NCBI RefSeq assembly: GCF_023276435.1
Contig: NZ_JALLPO010000026.1
Coordinates: 62,001 to 126,000, forward strand
Length of the DNA stretch: 64,000 bases
Source of the DNA: Sphaerisporangium perillae
Lineage (GTDB): Bacteria > Actinomycetota > Actinomycetes > Streptosporangiales > Streptosporangiaceae
Direction of reading: 5' to 3'
A program made the position numbers and the translations under genes. Positions 43,493-51,866 of the stretch are shown piece by piece. Every line of letters starts with the position of its first letter. The stretch's first letter is position 1. The notes under the pieces are model-generated. The model searched no databases. It was not told where the DNA came from and saw only the letters and a program-made list of their open reading frames with translations.

Positions 43493-44171
43493 GTGTTCGC
43501 GCCCGGGGCGACGCCAGAGGAGGCCTATAACGCGGAGGCCGTCGTTGCCTCCAGCAGTGCCCTCGGTGCTGGGTGTGGCCGACGCAGTTTTGCCGAGATC
43601 GCTGACCGTGCAGGACTGACCAAGAGCACGTTCTTCCGTCACTTCGCCGACAAGCGTGAGGTGCTGTCCGGCGGACGGGACGTGATGGCGGATCGCTTCG
43701 CCGATGCGATCCGGACCGCTCCGCCCGGGGCGACGACCGCCGGCTGCCTCGCCGCGGCACTGGAGTCCGTCGCCGCCGCGTTCACTGCGGACCGCCACGA
43801 TCTCGCCCGGCAGCGGCAAGCGGTGATCGCGGCCCAAAGCGAGCTGCAGGAACGCGAGCTGCTCAAGCAGGCCCGCCCTCGGTTCCGCCATGGCCGACGC
43901 CCTGCGCGCACGCGGAGCCGACGACACAACCGCGCGCCTGGCCGCCGAGATGGGCGTCCTCGCGCTCACCACCGCCTTCGCGCGCTGGGCAGAGCCCGAC
44001 AACCGGCAGCCGTACACCGAGATCGCGCACGCGGTGCTGCGTGATCTGCAGGCCTGCGCAACACCCCTCGGCACAGACGCCGACGGCCGCGCCTGGCCCC
44101 GTTCCCCGGCCACGGCTGGCGCGCGGCCCCTGGGACAAACCCGCCCGCATCCCCTCCGAGGACGGTCATGA
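43493..44171 (+). pseudogene. Frameshifted TetR-family regulator
   Basis: The helix-turn-helix SFAEIADRAGLTKSTFFRHF, followed by ADKREVLSGGRDVMADRFADAI (two parts), is in one frame up to about 43875. The ligand-domain end (GSAMADALRARGADD, RLAAEMGVLALTTAFARWA, YTEIAHAVLRDLQA) continues in another frame from about 43881. A one-base indel near GCCCGCCCTC explains the break. The first 30 residues also look degenerate compared with the family. It lies 20 bp behind the cyclase gene and may once have regulated the catabolic island. Confidence 0.7.
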
Positions 44172-44736
44172 CCTGGTTGTAGCCCGCCTCAGTGATGTGA
44201 TTGCTCTCCTTGTACTCGCCGGTCCACGTCGCGGAGGTCAGCCGTGCCCGCCCCCGAACTGGACGCGCTGCGGCTGCCGGCCGACGTACCCGGCGCTGTC
44301 GACATCACTGGCCGGCGTACGTGCGCCAGCCCGCGGAACCCGTCGGCATGGAAGATGAGAAATCGCTCGGCGACCTGCTCGCGCGCGGCGCGCCATCCGT
44401 GGCAATGGTCCTATCCGGGCCTCTCGACCTCCCCTGTTGCCTCTCCTGTGCAGATCCTGTGCGGGCTTACCACGATGATGTGTTCACACCGATCGTCCCC
44501 GAATCGGGCGACGGGAAGAACGCGCGCATCGCACGGGCACTTCTCGCGATCGGAGCGGCGGCCGTTGCCAACCGGCCCGGACGGCCAGGCGGCCGGCCTC
44601 GGAGCGGGCGGTGACCTTCGGCCGAAGATATGACCGTCTCCTTACGGCTGCCTGCCACCTGGTGACCTTGGTCGGGCGGCGCTGTGTACTTGCCTTCGCG
44701 GGTTCCCCCTCGACCCGCGAACGGAGGCACACCCCC
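44172..44736. other. Region without a supportable gene
   Basis: Overlapping short frames in two phases (from 44201 and 44244) alternate in looking protein-like, as expected for an eroded gene, but no family is recognisable. The last 40 bp contain the GGAGG ribosome-binding site of the next gene. Confidence 0.35.
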
Positions 44737-45795
44737 ATGCACCAGACGAAACACCGCGCAACGCCGCCCGATCGACAGGGCGCGACACGGCAGCGCCGGC
44801 TCGCGGTCGTGCTGGCCCTCGTGACCGGAGTGGTCCTCGCGCCCGCGGCGTCCATCGCGGACGCCACTCGGACGAGCACGCCGATCACCTCGCACGGGCT
44901 CATCGACGTGCGGCAGCCGTCCACGACCCTTCTCAACCCGGCGAATCAGTCGTCGACCAGGGTGACCAAGCACCCGTCCCGCAAGCCGACGCCGACACCG
45001 ACACCGTCCACGACAGCGACCCCGACCCCGACAGCGACTCCGACAGCGACCCCGACCGTGTCGGCGCCGCACGCGCCGTTCGGCCTGTATGTGGCCTCCT
45101 CCCCTGAACTGCCCCCGCAGTTCTGCCAGAGCACGACCCCGCCACTGGCGCGGAGCACTCACCCTGTCTTCGGCGTGAGCAGCGGCGCCCCGGCCTACAA
45201 CAGCGACCGGCCGAACCTGCGGGCTGCCTTCGAGTTGTCGCGCTCGAGCGGCGAACCCCTGCTGACCCAGACCGTGGCATTCGTCGGTTCGTCGGCGCGC
45301 TTCCAGGTGCCCGACGGCGTGTTGGTCGACGGCGCCTACAGCGTGCGGGCGCGGGCCGAGGACGGGGCGGCGGTGTCGGAGTGGCTGCCCTGGTGCGCGT
45401 TCACCATCGACACCTCCGACGCGGTGCCCACCCCGGGCGTCCCCGACGCGCTGCGCATCTCATCCGGCCCCTACTCCGGAACCCAGCAGTGCGGAGCCGA
45501 GAGCGGCGCTCCTGTCGTGGGAACCGGTGACAGTCCGGGCTTCGCCGCCTCCCCGACCCCCCACATCGTCGGCGTCACCTACCCGGACCTGAGCGCGACC
45601 TTCGAGATCGGCCACCCAGGGCAGGAACCGCTGATCCGGAAAACCGAACCGATCTGGCCCAGCGGCCTGGTGTTCGGCACCGGCGTCGCACCAGGGACGC
45701 TGACTCCTGGCTCCTACCAGTTCCGCGTGCGTGCCGAGGACGGGAACGTGGTCTCGGCCTGGTCTCCCTGGTGCGCCTTCACGGTCACCGAGTAG
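44737..45795 (+). CDS. Secreted protein with Thr-Pro linker and two tandem Cys-paired domains
   Basis: 352-residue exported protein of unknown function. An N-terminal twin-basic signal region (RQRRLAVVLALVTGVVLAP, cleavage near ASIADA) is followed by a spacer and a Thr/Pro-repeat linker (about residues 84-108). Then come two homologous domains of about 100-110 residues. Each starts with a single Cys (PQFCQS; QQCGAE) and ends with WCAFT after the shared block (R)VRAEDG..VS.W.PWCAF, suggesting one disulfide per domain. The pattern resembles fibronectin-III/Ig-like beta domains. ATG at 44737 follows GGAGG by 10 bp. A strong hairpin terminator lies 155 bp downstream. Confidence 0.8.
   Translation: MHQTKHRATPPDRQGATRQRRLAVVLALVTGVVLAPAASIADATRTSTPITSHGLIDVRQPSTTLLNPANQSSTRVTKHPSRKPTPTPTPSTTATPTPTATPTATPTVSAPHAPFGLYVASSPELPPQFCQSTTPPLARSTHPVFGVSSGAPAYNSDRPNLRAAFELSRSSGEPLLTQTVAFVGSSARFQVPDGVLVDGAYSVRARAEDGAAVSEWLPWCAFTIDTSDAVPTPGVPDALRISSGPYSGTQQCGAESGAPVVGTGDSPGFAASPTPHIVGVTYPDLSATFEIGHPGQEPLIRKTEPIWPSGLVFGTGVAPGTLTPGSYQFRVRAEDGNVVSAWSPWCAFTVTE
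44985..45060 (+). repeat. Thr-Pro coding microsatellite
   Basis: Hexamer-like repeats of CCGACA/CCGACC encode the PTPTPTPSTTATPTPTATPT linker of the secreted protein. Such arrays vary in length by slippage. Confidence 0.7.
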
Positions 45796-45950
45796 CGGGC
45801 GGAGCACAGGGGCGGCAACCGGACGCTTCTCGCCCGCAGGATCATGAGCGCTCCGATGAGCGAGAGGAAGCCACCGGCGACGAACAGTCTCAACGCCGAC
45901 CTGTAGTGCCGCCCGCCCGCCGTCCGGGCGTGCGGCGTGGCGGACACGTC

Positions 45951-45991
45951 ATGTGCCCCCGGCGGCCGGTGAGCGGCCGCCGGGGGCACAT
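45951..45991. terminator. Perfect 18-bp stem-loop terminator
   Basis: The arms at 45951-45968 and 45974-45991 are perfectly complementary (start ATGTGCCCCC, end GGGGGCACAT) around a GTGAG loop. The hairpin lies in a 350-bp gap between the secreted-protein gene and the convergent DinB gene and has no U-tract. The remainder of the gap shows no gene. Confidence 0.75.
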
Positions 45992-46147
45992 CGTGGTGGA
46001 TCGGGGTACCGGCCTGGCTTAGATCCAGAGAATGCCGGTCCGGGGGCCCGGGTCGATCGCATCGCAGCCGCCGCCTCGGCGAACAAGCAGGCGATCTACG
46101 CCATGAGAGTGAATCCTTGCTAGTCGCACGCAACCTCGTGGCGAGGG

Positions 46148-46858
46148 TCATGATCCGAGTAGATCGAGGTCACGAACGCAGAAGCCGTGGTGCGCCCACT
46201 CCTCGTCCAGTACCACCTGAATGCACTCCAGCACCGACTTTCCCCTGGCATACGGCGGCCAACCCGGGCCCGCCGGCACTGGCGCGGGCGCCGAGAGCTG
46301 ATCGGCCGTCACCGTCGACAGCCAACGCTCTAGCTCAGCGCCTTGCACGTCTCGCGCGGCCAGCACCTCGTCCAGACTGGGGGCCGCCGCTCGGTCCAGG
46401 CCCTGCTCCTCCTGGTCAGGGACGAACTCGGACGCCAGCCCGATCGCGGTGAACGGCTCGGTCGATCCCAGACAGCAGCGGCGGAACCACGAGTCGTGCA
46501 CGAACACCAGATGGCGCTGGGTCTCTACCGCCGACCATTCGCCGCCGACGCGCTGCTGCTCCGAACCCCTGGGCATCGCTCGCAGCCGCTCGATCGTCTC
46601 CGCCCAGCCGGCCCGCAGCTGCCGGACAGCCTGCAGCAGGTCCGCCGGATCGGCTGAGCGGAGCAGCAGCCGCACCGGATACCGGCGGTCAAGCTCGGCT
46701 TCGACGTACGACGTCACCTCGACTCCGTTGACCACCAGATTGGTGACCAGCCCGTCGATCACAGCGTCCTGCATTACCACCCCGATCAGACGAGCGCGGG
46801 TCAAGTCACACTCGCGGAACTCGGCATCAGTCAGGTCCTGGTCCTTGAAGCTCGCCAT
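46148..46858 (-). CDS. DinB-fold protein with N-terminal pentapeptide-like segment
   Basis: 236 residues. The first 45 residues hold a short pentapeptide-repeat-like stretch (FKDQDLTDAEFRECDLTRAR), followed by the four-helix DinB/YfiT-like domain (LLQAVRQLRAGWAETIERL, GGEWSAVETQRHLVFVHDSW, LDEEWAHHGFCVRDL). The histidines HLVFVHD and WAHH are in the usual metal-ligand positions. DinB-fold proteins include thiol-dependent S-transferases that use mycothiol in actinobacteria; the specific reaction is unknown. ATG at 46858 begins the family motif. An eroded sigma factor lies upstream on the same strand. Confidence 0.82.
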   Translation of the reverse strand: MASFKDQDLTDAEFRECDLTRARLIGVVMQDAVIDGLVTNLVVNGVEVTSYVEAELDRRYPVRLLLRSADPADLLQAVRQLRAGWAETIERLRAMPRGSEQQRVGGEWSAVETQRHLVFVHDSWFRRCCLGSTEPFTAIGLASEFVPDQEEQGLDRAAAPSLDEVLAARDVQGAELERWLSTVTADQLSAPAPVPAGPGWPPYARGKSVLECIQVVLDEEWAHHGFCVRDLDLLGS

Positions 46859-46998
46859 GCCGGGCAGTATCCACCGGCGTACCGACAACCGCGCAGTTAC
46901 CGCCATACGAGACGAGGTCAACGTTCGGCTAGGTACACGCGAGCGATCGTCGATGTCCGGATGCGCACGCGGGCGTGCCATAAGCAGGCACTCGCTCT

Positions 46999-47490
46999 TC
47001 ACGCTGTCACGCGTTCGAGCAATGCGAGATCCTCGCCGGAGAACCGGGCTCGCCGCCGGGCGTGGTGGATCATCATCAGCGCGAGCAGCCCGTGCGCCTC
47101 CGGCTCGTCCGGCATCAGTGCGGCGAGCACTCGCCCCAGACGGATGGCTTCGGCGGCGAGGTCGACCCGGCCGCTGTAGCCCTCGTTGTAGATCAGGTAG
47201 ATGACGGCCAGCACCGCATCGAGGCGGTCTGGAATCAGGTGCGCGTCGGGAACCGCGAACGGGATCCCAGTCGCCTTGATCTTGGCCTTGGCGCGGGACA
47301 GGCGGCGCTTCATGGTCTCCTCGGAGACCACGAACGCCCGTGCGATATCGGCGGTCTCGAGGCCGCCCGGGGCCCGCAGCGTGAGCGCCACCTGCCCTTC
47401 CAGTGGCAGCGCCGGGTGGCAGCAGGTGAAGATCAGCTCGAGCACAACTCCAGGACAGCCCAGACGCCAGCCGCCGACCCGGCACCGGTA
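46999..47490 (-). pseudogene. Internal fragment of an ECF sigma factor (SigI/ECF42-like, DUF6596)
   Basis: The fragment encodes LIFTCCHPALPLEGQVALTL, LETADIARAFVVSEETMKRR, the sigma-4 helix-turn-helix, followed by AGIPF-like (TGIPFAVPDAHLIPDRLDAV) and YNEGYSGRVDLAAEAIRLGR of the C-terminal extension. The sigma-2 region is missing, and the protein stops after FSGEDLALLERVTA instead of continuing for another 150 residues. It therefore cannot work as a sigma factor. It is a relic between the DinB gene and another truncated region. Confidence 0.7.
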
Positions 47491-47641
47491 CACCGCGTCC
47501 AGATCCGGGGTTGAGGAGCAACGGTACAGCCGTTGGCCCCTTCGACCCGCTGCGCCGCGAGCGCGAGGACGGCCTCGACACCTTGAACCCGGTGATCAAG
47601 CAGCCCTGGTTCGGCGCGTCGATGATCCTTTACGGCGCCGG

Positions 47642-48061
47642 CTACCCCGGCTTCGTCCAGTGAGGGGTCGAGTGCATCGGCGAGCACGGCAGCCTGCGTG
47701 GGGCCGCGAAGATGATGCGCGATCTGGATGTCGGCGCGCTCTCCTTCGCGGCCTCACGGCTCATAGTGCTGACGATCTTGGGACCGCGGGCGGCCAGATC
47801 GTCGTGCAACTCGGTGACCTTGGCGGTGGTGGTGTCGGCGTATTCGCGGGCTTGCTCCGGCAGGCTCTTGACAACGGTTTCGCGCGCCTTGCCCGGCAGC
47901 TCCTTGGCAGTCTCGCGGACCTCACCCTGGTGGGCCCGTAGCTGCTTCTGCAGCCGCTTACGCAGCTCGCGCAGGTTCTCAACGGCGTAGTCGCCTGCGC
48001 CCGCGGTGGCGTAGAACGGCTTGGGCTTGGTGATCTTCTTGACCCGATCGGCGAGCGTCAT
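47642..48061 (-). CDS. HBHA-like heparin-binding protein, C-terminus replaced
   Basis: 139 residues. The first about 100 match actinobacterial heparin-binding-haemagglutinin-like proteins: MTLADRVKKITKPKPFYATA, GAGDYAVENLRELRKRLQKQ, then a long charged helix (LPGKARETVVKSLPEQAREY, TTAKVTELHDDLAARG). The normal lysine/alanine-rich tail is replaced after MSREAAKES by unrelated sequence (RSRIIFAAPRRLPCSPMHS) read from neighbouring relics, so the gene is probably truncated by a deletion. The helical part could still fold. It overlaps the upstream XRE gene by about 80 bp in another frame, and the XRE-HBHA pairing itself is common in actinomycetes. Confidence 0.7.
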   Translation of the reverse strand: MTLADRVKKITKPKPFYATAGAGDYAVENLRELRKRLQKQLRAHQGEVRETAKELPGKARETVVKSLPEQAREYADTTTAKVTELHDDLAARGPKIVSTMSREAAKESAPTSRSRIIFAAPRRLPCSPMHSTPHWTKPG

Positions 48062-48509
48062 AGGCACTTGCTCCCTCCCGGAAGTCTGGTACGGCATCGC
48101 CGTTGCGGGCGAGCCGCGTCTGTGATCGCGACTCATCGGATGTGTCGACTCGGTCTCCGGAATCTCGGTCCGGTTTCTCCCTTCGGAACGATTCGTAGAT
48201 GTCGATCAGCACTTGGCGTTGCCGCCAGGTCATATTGGTGTCCGCCCTGATCGCGGCCAGCGCGTCACTGTGGGGACTGCGATCCTCCAACAGCCCCGCC
48301 TGCACAGACAGCGCCTGGGCCGAGATGTGCATCCCTCTGGCGATCTGGTGCAGAATCACGGCGCTCGGTTTACGAAGGCCACGCTCGACCTGGCTCAGGT
48401 AGGAGTTGTAGACGCCCGCCTGGGCGGCGAGCTGGCGCAGCGACATCTTCGCCTGCTGCCGCTGCCGGCGAATGTATTCGCCGATCAGGCTCCTCCTGCT
48501 CAGTGCCAT
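47979..48509 (-). CDS. XRE-family helix-turn-helix regulator
   Basis: 176 residues, of which the first about 125 look normal: SRRSLIGEYIRRQRQQAKMS, LRQLAAQAGVYNSYLSQVER, GLRKPSAVILHQIARGMHIS form the XRE domain, and TNMTWRQRQVLIDIYESFRR ends the usual protein. The last 45 residues are read in a frame that overlaps the start of the HBHA-like gene by about 80 bp. The ancestral stop was probably lost through a small frameshift after ESFRRE. In related loci this regulator sits directly upstream of the HBHA-like gene and probably controls it. Confidence 0.8.
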   Translation of the reverse strand: MALSRRSLIGEYIRRQRQQAKMSLRQLAAQAGVYNSYLSQVERGLRKPSAVILHQIARGMHISAQALSVQAGLLEDRSPHSDALAAIRADTNMTWRQRQVLIDIYESFRREKPDRDSGDRVDTSDESRSQTRLARNGDAVPDFREGASAYDARRSGQEDHQAQAVLRHRGRRRLRR

Positions 48510-48717
48510 ACCCCATCCTCAGCGGCGGTGCTTGCAATTGCGAAATCTGACACACAACAGCCAGCAAAGATGTGTCAGGCTGGTAGCGCCGATAGGACGA
48601 CCGAGGCGGCCGCGATCGTGAACCGGCGAGGGAATGCCGGTACAAACCCTGACACCAGCCTCGATCAGCAACGTCTTCACGCGTCAGGCGACCAGCACCA
48701 TTGCTGCGATCGAGGCG

Positions 48718-48834
48718 TCAACGCTCTTCCCAGACGTAGTCCTCGTCCTCGTCCTCGTTCCAGACGACCGAGGTGTCGTCAGGGTCAGGTAGCAGGTCCT
48801 CGTCGTCGACGTCGTCGAGGTGCTCAGGCGTCAT
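48718..48834 (-). CDS. Very small acidic protein
   Basis: 38 codons, MTPEHLDDVDDEDLLPDPDD followed by TSVVWNEDEDEDYVWEER, with about half the residues Asp/Glu and almost only GAC/GAG codons. A GGGGAG site lies 6 bp before the ATG at 48834. The length, bias and ribosome-binding site argue for a real gene. No family is recognised. It could be a DNA-mimic-like or peptide-precursor protein, but that is speculation. It lies in a 590-bp gap between the XRE gene and the aldo/keto reductase that otherwise shows nothing. Confidence 0.45.
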   Translation of the reverse strand: MTPEHLDDVDDEDLLPDPDDTSVVWNEDEDEDYVWEER

Positions 48835-49104
48835 GATGTCTCCCCGTCAATGCCGAGGTCGAGGCGGGCCGGCCATCTCTCAGCGCTCTGGTGCAGGTTG
48901 CCATGCCTGTCATCCCCGCACCGCTGACCACAACTCCCCTAGATGAGGCAAAAGAACCGATCGAGGAGTCCGGTTTGGCTTTGTCAACCTCATTCGGGGC
49001 CACATGACGGCTCGACTCGGACCCACCCGACCCGTCGGCGGGTTCCAGGAGCATGGCGGGCGCTGCGGATGCGCCCGCCGTGCGAGAGCGGTAAGGGGAT
49101 GCGG

Positions 49105-50130
49105 TCAGGCGGCGGAGCGTTCATTGACGGGTCGGCGGCGGAGGTTCGAGCGCTGGAGGGCCGGGGGAAGGTAGGCCATGTCGAGCGTGCCGACATCGGT
49201 GCCGGGCGGAACGATCTCGTCGATCCGGTCGAGGATCTCGTCGGTGAGCGTGACGTCGACGCCGGCGAGCAGGTCGTCGAGCTGCTCCATTGTGCGCGGC
49301 CCGATGATGGCGCTGGTCACGCCAGGATGAGTGATCGCGAACGCCATCGCGAGGTGCGTCATCGGCAGGCCCGCCTCTTCGGCGAGCGGAATGATCTGTT
49401 CGACGGCGTCGAGCCGACGCTCGTCACTGAGGTGCTTGAAATAGGCGGCGCGGCGGAGGTCGGTCTGCTGACCCTTGCGGATGCGCCCGGTGAGCATTCC
49501 CTGCGCGAGCGGGCTCCACACCATCGTGCCCATCCCGTAGCGTTGGGCGACGGGCAGCACCTCGGTTTCGATGCCGCGGTTGAGGATCGAGTAGGTCGGT
49601 TGTTCGGTGCGGAACCTTTCCAGGCCGCGCCGCTCGGCCACCCACTGGGCTTCGATGATGTCGGAGGCGGGCATCGTGGACGACCCGATCGCACGGACTT
49701 TACCGCTGTGGATCAGGTCCGAGAGCGCGGAAAGCGTCTCCTCGATGTCGGTGTCGGGATCCGGTCGGTGGATTTGGTAGAGGTCGATGTGGTCGGTCTG
49801 CAAGCGACGCAGCGAGTTCTCGACCTCGGTCATGATCCAGCGCCTCGAGTTGCCTCGCTGATTGGGATCATCCCCCATCGGGAGATGCAGCTTGGTCGCA
49901 AGGACGACGTCGCCGCGACGCCCCTTGAGCGCCTTCCCCACGATCTCTTCCGACTCGCCGTGGGCGTACGCGTCGGCGGTGTCAACGAAGTTGATCCCTG
50001 CATCCAGCGCTCTATGGATGATGCGGATCGAGTCGTCGTGGTCGGGGTTGCCGATGGCCCCGAACATCATTGCGCCGAGCGCGTAGGGACTGACCTTGAT
50101 GCCGGTCCGGCCGAGGGTGCGGTACTGCAT
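49105..50130 (-). CDS. Aldo/keto reductase
   Basis: NADPH-dependent TIM-barrel oxidoreductase, 341 residues. MQYRTLGRTGIKVSPYALGA is the family start. The catalytic tetrad is in VDTADAYAHGESEE (Asp and Tyr), VLATKLHLP (Lys) and LYQIHRPDPDTD (His). The cofactor end (TSAIIGPRTMEQLDDLLA) is intact. ATG at 50130 was chosen for the family N-terminus. It is divergent from a TetR gene, with a three-half-site operator between them, so it is probably induced by a carbonyl compound sensed by that regulator. Confidence 0.93.
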   Translation of the reverse strand: MQYRTLGRTGIKVSPYALGAMMFGAIGNPDHDDSIRIIHRALDAGINFVDTADAYAHGESEEIVGKALKGRRGDVVLATKLHLPMGDDPNQRGNSRRWIMTEVENSLRRLQTDHIDLYQIHRPDPDTDIEETLSALSDLIHSGKVRAIGSSTMPASDIIEAQWVAERRGLERFRTEQPTYSILNRGIETEVLPVAQRYGMGTMVWSPLAQGMLTGRIRKGQQTDLRRAAYFKHLSDERRLDAVEQIIPLAEEAGLPMTHLAMAFAITHPGVTSAIIGPRTMEQLDDLLAGVDVTLTDEILDRIDEIVPPGTDVGTLDMAYLPPALQRSNLRRRPVNERSAA

Positions 50131-50206
50131 ACGGTTTCTCCCGAGGTTGTGGTCGCGGTGTGGTGGGCGTTCTTTCGATGCCGTACCCTGGACCGAAACG
50201 GAACGT

Positions 50207-50236
50207 CTTTCCGGAACTATACGGAAAGGCTTTCCG
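50207..50236. promoter_or_regulatory. Three-half-site TetR operator
   Basis: CTTTCCG (50207-50213), CGGAAAG (50222-50228) and CTTTCCG (50230-50236) form two overlapping palindromes, 7-8-7 and 7-1-7, between the divergent reductase and TetR genes. A partial fourth half (GGAAAAG) follows. Confidence 0.6.
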
Positions 50237-50258
50237 GAAAAGCAAGCGAGGGAGTGTC

Positions 50259-50906
50259 GTGACGGAGAACACGGCGCCGACCGGAGTCGACTCGACCGGC
50301 TCCGCGGGTCCGGGCGCACTCGAACGCGCGCCGCGTCGGCTGCGCGCCGACGCGCAACGCAACATCGACTCCTTGCTTGAAGCAGCGAAGGCCGTCTTCG
50401 GCACGTCAGGCGTGGACGCGCCCGCGAAGGAGATCGCTGATCTGGCCGGCGTCGGAGTGGGAACGCTGTACCGGCACTTCCCGCAGCGCTCGGACCTGGT
50501 CAAGGCCGTGTTTCAGCGCGAGGTGGATGCCTGCGCCGACGCGGCCCCGGCGCTGACCGCAGCGCACGAGCCGGGAGTAGCACTCGCGAAGTGGCTCCAC
50601 CGGTACACCGAGTTCATCGCGACCAAACGAGGACTCGCTACAGCCCTTCACTCGGGCGATCCGGCGTTCGACGCCCTGCCGGGCTACTTCATGCAGCGAC
50701 TCGGACCCACCCTCGGGTCACTACTCGAAGCCGCGACAGCGAGTGGCGAGATTCGTGCCGACATCAGCCCCAAGGACCTCCTGTACGCCGTCGCCAATCT
50801 GTGCCTGCCCGTGGCGGACGAGGGAGTCGCGTACAGCCAACGCATGGTCGCGCTCCTCATCGACGGACTACGCTACGGCGCCGATACGAGCCGGTCTCGC
50901 TCCTGA
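50259..50906 (+). CDS. TetR-family transcriptional regulator
   Basis: 215 residues. RRLRADAQRNIDSLLEAAKA, APAKEIADLAGVGVGTLYRHF and PQRSDLVKAVFQREV make the DNA-binding domain; the rest is the helical ligand domain (GYFMQRLGPTLGSLLEAATA). GTG at 50259 is preferred since GAGGGAG ends 5 bp before it. The gene is divergent from the aldo/keto reductase and the shared region carries repeated CTTTCCG half-sites, so autoregulation and control of the reductase are likely. Confidence 0.88.
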   Translation: MTENTAPTGVDSTGSAGPGALERAPRRLRADAQRNIDSLLEAAKAVFGTSGVDAPAKEIADLAGVGVGTLYRHFPQRSDLVKAVFQREVDACADAAPALTAAHEPGVALAKWLHRYTEFIATKRGLATALHSGDPAFDALPGYFMQRLGPTLGSLLEAATASGEIRADISPKDLLYAVANLCLPVADEGVAYSQRMVALLIDGLRYGADTSRSRS

Positions 50907-51047
50907 AGTCGTGCCTGCCGGAGCCGATCGTGGCACGGCTGTCGCAGACGCCCCTCGGGCGGGTGGCATTGACCGGCACCCTCTATGGGCGTCCCGAACT
51001 CTGCCCGCCCGACGGGGACCTTCTTCTGCCGGCGACCTTGTCGTGCC

Positions 51048-51866
51048 TTAGGGCTTCCGTCCAACACCGCAGAATCCCGCCACCTCGGGAGGTTCACCGA
51101 ACGGGATGGCCTCGGGGCGCCACCGTGACATTGAGACCAGGCCCGGCTCGACCAGTTCAAGACCGTCGAAGAACTGGAGGATCTGCGCTTTTGTACGAGC
51201 CATGAGCGGAACTGCCGCGTTTGCGTTGTAGTCCGCCTGGGCCGCGGCATTCGCCTCGACGACGTCATGGCTGCCGATGTCGAAGGTGGCGTGGGTGAGC
51301 GCCAGGTGCGAACCCGATGGCACGGCCTCGACCAGCTGGGCCACGACCCGGCGCACGAGGTCGAAATCCTCCACGAAGTGGAGGATCCCCAGCAGCATGA
51401 GGCCGATCGGCTGGTCGAAGTCCAGCGTGTTGGCGGCCTTGGCCAGGATCATCTCCGGTTCGCGCAGGTCTGCCTCGATGTAGTCGGTGACCCCTGTGCT
51501 GCTGTTGAGCAGGGCCTGGGCGTGCACTAGCACGAGGGGGTCGTTGTCGACGTACACGATCCGCGATTCAGGGGCCACCCGCTGGGCGACCTCGTGGGTG
51601 TTGTCCATCGTGGGCAAGCCGGTGCCGATGTCCAGGAACTGACGGATGCCTTCCTCGCCGGCCATGTAGCGAACAGCGCGGCCCAAGAAGGCTCGGTCCG
51701 TGCGGGCGATCGTATCGATCTGCGGGAAGAGTTCCCGGTATCGCCTGGCGGCCTCCCGGTCGACCTCGTAGTTGTCCTTGCCGCCGAGGAAACAATTCCA
51801 GACTCGAGCGCTGTGCGGAACACTGGCGTCGATCTTGCGGGAGGAGTCGTCTGTCACGGGAAGCAT
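51048..51866 (-). CDS. SAM-dependent methyltransferase, DUF574 family
   Basis: About 272 residues of the actinobacteria-specific DUF574 methyltransferase family. SARVWNCFLGGKDNYEVDRE is the diagnostic motif, followed by IRQFLDIGTGLPTMDNTHEV (SAM site), RIVYVDNDPLVLVHAQALL and FDQPIGLMLLGILHF. These genes occur in many copies in Streptosporangiaceae and Streptomyces, often beside regulators, but the substrate is unknown. The start is uncertain: ATG at 51866, GTG at 51857 or ATG at 51890; none has a clear ribosome-binding site. The gene stands alone. Confidence 0.88.
   Translation of the reverse strand: MLPVTDDSSRKIDASVPHSARVWNCFLGGKDNYEVDREAARRYRELFPQIDTIARTDRAFLGRAVRYMAGEEGIRQFLDIGTGLPTMDNTHEVAQRVAPESRIVYVDNDPLVLVHAQALLNSSTGVTDYIEADLREPEMILAKAANTLDFDQPIGLMLLGILHFVEDFDLVRRVVAQLVEAVPSGSHLALTHATFDIGSHDVVEANAAAQADYNANAAVPLMARTKAQILQFFDGLELVEPGLVSMSRWRPEAIPFGEPPEVAGFCGVGRKP

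Noticed and set aside
45830-45905. Minus-strand hydrophobic segment (LFVAGGFLSLIGALMILRA) resembling the last helix of a transporter
   Set aside because: A single possible membrane helix without flanking homology; could be chance or a relic too short to call.
47523-47664. Plus-strand frame reading FDPLRREREDGLDTLNPVIK and a hydrophobic segment ending at a TGA
   Set aside because: Reads like a genuine protein end but is under 50 codons, has no start and no family I can name.
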